A stretch of 64,000 nucleotides of DNA from Flavobacteriales bacterium UBA7666 (lineage in GTDB: Bacteria > Bacteroidota > Bacteroidia > Flavobacteriales_D > Crocinitomicaceae): assembly GCA_002483265.1 (NCBI GenBank), contig DLHO01000009.1:39128-103127 (forward strand). Reading direction: 5' to 3'. The notes beneath the pieces are model-generated. The model searched no databases, had not been told where the DNA came from, and was given only the letters and a program-made list of their open reading frames with translations. The position numbers were made by a program, and so were the translations under genes. Below are positions 59,707 through 64,000 of the stretch, in pieces; position 1 is the first letter of the stretch; every line of letters begins with the position of its first letter.

Positions 59707-62430
59707 TTATTTAGCCGCTACAGATGCGAATTGAAATACATCTGCAAACAATTGTTTCAAACGGCGCTCGTGTAATTTTTTAGAACCCTCAGCTGCAGCT
59801 GCAGAAGCAGGTCTTGTAATTCCTATAAATGGAATATGTCTCAAGTTCATTGCAATGTAAGTCCAAGCTCCCATGTTTGCAGGTTCTTCCTGAGCCCACA
59901 TAATGTTTTTCGCATTGTATTTTGCAACGATTGCATCTATTTGTTTTTGAGGTAATGGATACAATTGTTCTATACGAACAAATGCCATTGTATCAACTCC
60001 CATTTCCGCTGCTTTTTCCTTCATTTCATAATAGAATTTCCCGGAACAGAAAACAAGCGTGTCTACCTGTCCAACTTTTGCAGTTGAATCATCAATTACT
60101 TCTTGGAAGCGACCACTTGCCATTTCTTCCAATGTGGAAGTAGCAGCTGGATAACGCAATAATAATTTTGGTGAAAACACAACCAATGGCTTGCGGAATG
60201 GACGTACCAACTGTCTGCGAAGCAAATGGAAATGATTTGCAGGAGTAGAAGTGTTTACAACTTGAATGTTGTCATCGGCACATTGTTGTAACCAACGTTC
60301 CATGCGACCACTTGAGTGTTCTGCGCCCTGACCTTCATATCCGTGAGGAAGAAGCATCACCAAACCACTTTGAGTAGACCATTTATCTTCACCTGCTGTG
60401 ATGAATTGATCGATCATAATTTGCGCACCGTTGAAGAAATCTCCAAATTGTGCTTCCCAAATAGTCAATCCTTTCGGGGTAGCTAATGAGTAACCATATT
60501 CAAAACCAAGAACTGCATATTCGGACAACAACGAGTTGTAAATTGTAAACAAAGCTTGTTTATCTGAAAGCAGGTTCAATGTTTCGATTTCTTCTTCATT
60601 ATCTTCTGTTTTTACAACAGCATGACGGTGAGAGAATGTTCCGCGTTCTACATCCTGACCAGAAATACGAACAGGAACTCCTTCTTCCAACAATGTCGCA
60701 TAAGCTAACATTTCAGCTGTTCCCCAATCCAAATTATTGGTTTCGATTGCAGCTAAACGATCATCAAATATCTTTTGAATCTTACGGAAATACTTTTTGC
60801 CTTCCGGTAAAGTAGCCAGTTTACGGCCTAGTTCCACTAATTTCTCTTTTTTAATTCCCGTTTCAGGACTGGAATCAAAATCTGCTGAAGTACTGTGACG
60901 GAAGCCTTCCCAAGTTTTACTTAAGAAATCCCATACCACCGCTTTTTCATTTTTGCGGGCTGTTTCGAACTCATTTTCCAGATACTCATTGTACTCATCT
61001 TCGATTTTTTTAGCCTCACCTTCAGATAATGAACCTTCAGCAGTTAATTGCTTCTGGTAAATCAACTTCGGATTTGGATGTTTTGCGATGATGTCATACA
61101 AATTCGGCTGCGTGAATTTAGGCTCATCTCCTTCATTGTGTCCGTATTTTCGGTAGCATAACAAATCGATGAATACATCACGATGGAATTTTTGACGGTA
61201 TTCCATTGCTATTTCAATGGTTTGGATTACCGCTTCAATATCGTCTCCATTTACGTGGAAGACCGGAGTTAATGTTGTTTTAGCAACGTCTGTACAATAA
61301 GTTGATGAACGTGCATCATGGAAATTCGTAGTAAAACCAACCTGATTGTTTATTACCAGATGAATTGTTCCTCCGGCTCTGTAACCGTCAAGCAAAGCCA
61401 TCTGGATTACTTCGTAAACGATCCCTTGTCCTGCAACAGCTGCATCTCCGTGAATCATTACCGGACAAACTTTGCTTTCGTCTTTGAAATGACAATCCAG
61501 TTTTGCGCGTGCAATTCCTTGAACAACCGGGTCAACTGCTTCCAGGTGAGAAGGGTTTGGTGCCAGTGTAAGGCCAACCTCTTTTCCACTTGAAGTTTCC
61601 ACTGAGCTGGAATATCCCTGGTGATATTTAACGTCACCATCGAATGCACCGTCTGCATCAAATTCTTTTCCTTCAAATTCGGAGAAAATATCCTGAGGAC
61701 GTTTTTGGAAGATATTTGTCAATGTGTTCAAACGACCACGATGAGCCATTCCCATTACAAAATACTCAACTCCTAAACTAGCTCCTTTTTCAATCAAGGC
61801 ATCCAAAGCCGGAATTAGGGCTTCACCACCTTCAACTGAGAAACGTTTCTGACCCACATATTTTTTACCCAAAAAGGCTTCAAAATTGGAAGTCTGAACC
61901 AGTTTTTTATAAATGTGTTTTTTACGCTCAACGTCAAATTTCGGACGGTTTTTTACTTCAATGCTATTTCTGAACCATTCCAAACGTTCCGGCTCACGCA
62001 TAAACATGTATTCGATTCCGATGGATTGGCAATAACATTGCTCTAAATCCTGAATGATATCACGCAATGTTGCTGCACCGATCCCAATTTGTTCTCCCGC
62101 TTGAAAAACGGAGTCTAAATCCGATGCATCTAAACCGAAATTTTCGATCGCTAATGTTGGTTCATACTTGCGGCGTTCGCGAACTGGATTGGTTTTTGTA
62201 AATAAATGACCACGCGTTCTATATCCGTTGATCAAATTAATCACCTTAAATTCTTTCTGAAAATTCTCAGGAATTTCACCTCCATCTTCATAGTTCATGC
62301 GTGCAAAATCAAATCCTTCGAAGAATTTTTGCCAGCTAATATCTACGCTTTCAGGGTCTTTAATATATGATTGATATAAATGATCTATCGCATTTACATC
62401 TGCATTTCCGACGTACGTCACTTTATCCAT
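59707..62430 (-). CDS. sucA: 2-oxoglutarate dehydrogenase E1 component
   Basis: Thiamine-diphosphate-dependent decarboxylase of 2-oxoglutarate in the TCA cycle. 907 residues, typical length. The N-terminal segment (DHLYQSYIKDPESVDISWQ) is the family E2-binding start. TPP-binding and active-site motifs include VEYFVMGMAHRGRLNTL, MIHGDAAVAGQGIVYE and IHLVINNQVGFTT; the C-terminal transketolase-like half has SGQDVERGTFSHRHAV and LPHGYEGQGAEHSS. It is first in the sucA-sucB operon. Confidence 0.97.
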   Translation of the reverse strand: MDKVTYVGNADVNAIDHLYQSYIKDPESVDISWQKFFEGFDFARMNYEDGGEIPENFQKEFKVINLINGYRTRGHLFTKTNPVRERRKYEPTLAIENFGLDASDLDSVFQAGEQIGIGAATLRDIIQDLEQCYCQSIGIEYMFMREPERLEWFRNSIEVKNRPKFDVERKKHIYKKLVQTSNFEAFLGKKYVGQKRFSVEGGEALIPALDALIEKGASLGVEYFVMGMAHRGRLNTLTNIFQKRPQDIFSEFEGKEFDADGAFDGDVKYHQGYSSSVETSSGKEVGLTLAPNPSHLEAVDPVVQGIARAKLDCHFKDESKVCPVMIHGDAAVAGQGIVYEVIQMALLDGYRAGGTIHLVINNQVGFTTNFHDARSSTYCTDVAKTTLTPVFHVNGDDIEAVIQTIEIAMEYRQKFHRDVFIDLLCYRKYGHNEGDEPKFTQPNLYDIIAKHPNPKLIYQKQLTAEGSLSEGEAKKIEDEYNEYLENEFETARKNEKAVVWDFLSKTWEGFRHSTSADFDSSPETGIKKEKLVELGRKLATLPEGKKYFRKIQKIFDDRLAAIETNNLDWGTAEMLAYATLLEEGVPVRISGQDVERGTFSHRHAVVKTEDNEEEIETLNLLSDKQALFTIYNSLLSEYAVLGFEYGYSLATPKGLTIWEAQFGDFFNGAQIMIDQFITAGEDKWSTQSGLVMLLPHGYEGQGAEHSSGRMERWLQQCADDNIQVVNTSTPANHFHLLRRQLVRPFRKPLVVFSPKLLLRYPAATSTLEEMASGRFQEVIDDSTAKVGQVDTLVFCSGKFYYEMKEKAAEMGVDTMAFVRIEQLYPLPQKQIDAIVAKYNAKNIMWAQEEPANMGAWTYIAMNLRHIPFIGITRPASAAAAEGSKKLHERRLKQLFADVFQFASVAAK

Positions 62431-62617
62431 GTTCGTGTACTATAATGGTGGGTAAAGTTATAACTTTTATACCAAGCGTGAGTAGGAATTAGCGATAAAA
62501 AAATGCAAAATTGCTAACTATTGTTTAAAGGCAAACAGAATGATCAATTATGAATGAATGAATTATCAAGTTTGGTTCCTTTTTGACCTTGATAATTATG
62601 TTCTTCATAATTTCTGT

Positions 62618-62962
62618 TCACTTATATTGGATCTGGTAAAAGACTTTCATCAATTCACGGTGAAGAATCGCATTTGAGAGATAAAACAACCTGTTTTCAT
62701 GATCAGATGTTTGTTTTAAAATCAATTCCGGGATATCGATGAGGTAGAGGAGGTGCTGGAGTTCGCTTTCACTTAGTTTTTGAAGAACAGTTTGGATTTC
62801 TTCGTTCCACTCTGCTGGATCTGTACTCCTTAGTTCGAAATCACCAATTCCAGAGCGCTGAAAGTCTTTGTATAGTTGCGTTTGTAGTTTTTCAAGCAAC
62901 TTGCGTTGACTCAATCGCAATTGAAGTTTTCGAACGAGTGCGTTTAAATCTTTTTCTTCCAT
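62618..62962 (-). CDS. Small cytoplasmic protein of unknown function
   Basis: A 114-residue, charged, mostly helical protein with no signal peptide. Predicted amphipathic helices span LNALVRKLQLRLSQRKLLEKLQ and EEIQTVLQKLSESELQHLLYLID. I do not recognise it. It lies divergent from the HAD gene, 37 bases away, and 187 bases upstream of sucA on the same strand. Coding is plausible but unproven; the length and sensible composition argue for a real gene. Confidence 0.55.
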   Translation of the reverse strand: MEEKDLNALVRKLQLRLSQRKLLEKLQTQLYKDFQRSGIGDFELRSTDPAEWNEEIQTVLQKLSESELQHLLYLIDIPELILKQTSDHENRLFYLSNAILHRELMKVFYQIQYK

Positions 62963-62987
62963 AATTCAGTCATTCAAGTGAACTTGC

Positions 62988-62995
62988 TACTTTTG
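62988..62995 (+). promoter_or_regulatory. Putative -7 box of the HAD gene placed for a leaderless transcript
   Basis: TACTTTTG matches TAnnTTTG and, like the mnmE element, is followed by exactly four bases (CAGT) before the ATG at 63000. Confidence 0.45.
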
Positions 62996-62999
62996 CAGT

Positions 63000-63620
63000 A
63001 TGATTAATAACTCAAAAGAAGCAATCATTTTTGATTTGGGAGGAGTTTTGTTGAATTTGGATTACGATTTAACAGAAAAAGCATTTATTTCTCTTGGGAT
63101 GACCAATTTTGGAGAATCTTATTCTCAATTGCAGCAAACGCATTTGTTTGATCGTTTTGAACGGGGAGAAGTCTCATCCTTTCATTTTATTAATCAGCTT
63201 CTGGATCGTCTGCCCTTGGGTGCGACGGCAAATCAGGTGGTTCATGCCTGGGACGCAATGATTTTGGATTTCCCGTTGAAAAGATTGCAGTTTTTGGAAG
63301 AGCTTTCTAAAAAATACCGCCTTTTTTTGCTGAGTAACACCAATGATCTGCATATCGATGCGGTAAGAAGATCTTTGGAGAAAGCAGTTGGTCACCGGAA
63401 CCTGGAACAGTACTTTGAGAAAACCTATTTCTCGTCTGCAATCGGAATGCGCAAACCCGATTCAAACATTTTTGAATTCGTTTGTTCAGAGAATAAGTTA
63501 GATCCTGCAAAAACGATCTTTATTGATGATAGTCCGCAACACGTGGAAGGGGCAAAATTAGCGGGGATTGAAGCGATCCTTTTGGAAAAAAATCAGGAAG
63601 TGAGCAGTCTTTTTGATTGA
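63000..63620 (+). CDS. HAD family hydrolase (YihX-like phosphatase)
   Basis: A 206-residue HAD-superfamily phosphatase. Motif I is IIFDLGGVLLNLD (nucleophile Asp12 in DLGGVLLNLD), motif II is FLLSNTND, the Lys of motif III is in MRKPDSNIF, and motif IV is IFIDDSPQHVEGA. The GG in motif I and the helical cap between motifs I and II fit the YihX/FMN hydrolase-like subgroup, which acts on sugar phosphates or nucleotides; substrate unknown. It ends one base before the convergent TonB gene's stop. Confidence 0.9.
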   Translation: MINNSKEAIIFDLGGVLLNLDYDLTEKAFISLGMTNFGESYSQLQQTHLFDRFERGEVSSFHFINQLLDRLPLGATANQVVHAWDAMILDFPLKRLQFLEELSKKYRLFLLSNTNDLHIDAVRRSLEKAVGHRNLEQYFEKTYFSSAIGMRKPDSNIFEFVCSENKLDPAKTIFIDDSPQHVEGAKLAGIEAILLEKNQEVSSLFD

Positions 63621-63621
63621 G

Positions 63622-64000
63622 TTAATTGGGGTTAATCCGAATCGTAATAATTTCCTCCTTGTTCGGAGCTCCTTTAACCGGGTTATATTTTGCCTGGGAC
63701 TTTATAATTGCAGAAATTTTTTGAATTAATACTTGATCTGAAGTTGTAGTATTTATCTTGCTAACTGTAGGTATTCCAATAATTTCCCCGTTTTCATCTA
63801 CCATCACCTGGAAAACAATCCGACAAGATTCCTCAGAAGAGATTGCACTGGTATTTGGTTTCTTTATTAAGTACCGACCTCCATCACCATTATCGTCTCC
63901 CAGTGTGTGACTTCCATTTCCAGAACCATTTCCACCTCCGGTCCCAAATGGATTCGTATTCGGTGGGCGTATTTTGGAGATAGGCTCTTCTTTTTTGGAT
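63622..64000 (-). CDS. TonB family energy transducer, C-terminal part (runs off the window)
   Basis: The reading frame is open from the window edge to the stop at 63622, so only the last 125 residues are seen. The linker is Pro- and Gly-rich (KIRPPNTNPF, GTGGGNGSGNGS). The C-terminal domain shows GRYLIKKPN, the strand RIVFQVMVDENGEIIG and AKYNPVKGAPNKEEIITIRIN, the layout of Bacteroidota TonB proteins. TonB couples the inner-membrane proton gradient to outer-membrane receptors. The ATG at 63805 inside the frame is not the real start, because the frame goes on upstream. Confidence 0.85.
   Translation of the reverse strand, partial: SKKEEPISKIRPPNTNPFGTGGGNGSGNGSHTLGDDNGDGGRYLIKKPNTSAISSEESCRIVFQVMVDENGEIIGIPTVSKINTTTSDQVLIQKISAIIKSQAKYNPVKGAPNKEEIITIRINPN

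Overview
The window (about 40% GC) comes from the chromosome of a Bacteroidota bacterium, most likely class Flavobacteriia and possibly near Fluviicola/Crocinitomicaceae; the genus is a guess from overall character. Lineage markers are five proteins with type IX secretion (T9SS) tails (four type A, one gliding-motility type B), many signal peptides cleaved before Gln, a Bacteroidota-style TonB, a short AMP nucleosidase, a YtxJ protein, a glutaminyl cyclase, and TAnnTTTG-type promoter elements with few strong Shine-Dalgarno sites. I see no phage, insertion sequence, CRISPR array, tRNA or rRNA.

Layout. 0.2-1.4 kb: a four-helix-bundle protein and a DUF3800-like gene broken by an in-frame stop. 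1.5-7.6 kb: a CotH/P-domain T9SS protein, hutI, a TraB/GumN-like protein and an AAA-like protein with degraded nucleotide-binding motifs. 7.7-10 kb: a two-gene cassette of unknown exported proteins and AMP nucleosidase, in gaps rich in a small interspersed repeat. 10-21 kb: glycan and protein breakdown (GH92 mannosidase, large M12B-like metalloprotease, and a minus-strand set of SpoIIE phosphatase, GH20 hexosaminidase and CutC). 21-25.5 kb: an S9 peptidase and three tandem paralogous lipoproteins. 25.7-28.6 kb: pheS, ytxJ, glutaminyl cyclase and tadA packed as an operon. 28.8-38 kb: an ABC exporter, two T9SS surface proteins, mnmE and an unknown secreted protein with a G9 tract.

38.2-48.7 kb is the most striking part: nine minus-strand genes with overlaps or tiny gaps. 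In transcription order they are HMG-CoA reductase, CDP-alcohol phosphatidyltransferase, CdsA-like cytidylyltransferase, UbiA prenyltransferase, a rifampicin-phosphotransferase-like PEP/ATP dikinase, a BtaA-like DUF3419 aminocarboxypropyl transferase, a phytol/dolichol-kinase-like protein, a GNAT-like protein and an OleC-like AMP ligase. Together they look like a dedicated pathway for an unusual isoprenoid- or amino-acid-modified membrane lipid.

49-54.8 kb: a FadL channel, a GDSL lipoprotein and a T9SS esterase that look like a lipid-scavenging unit, then a DUF4377-META-META protein and a small exported protein. 54.9-64 kb: saccharopine dehydrogenase, a TPR lipoprotein with a membrane partner, a frameshifted gene remnant, sucA-sucB, a HAD hydrolase and the C-terminal part of a TonB protein that runs off the window.
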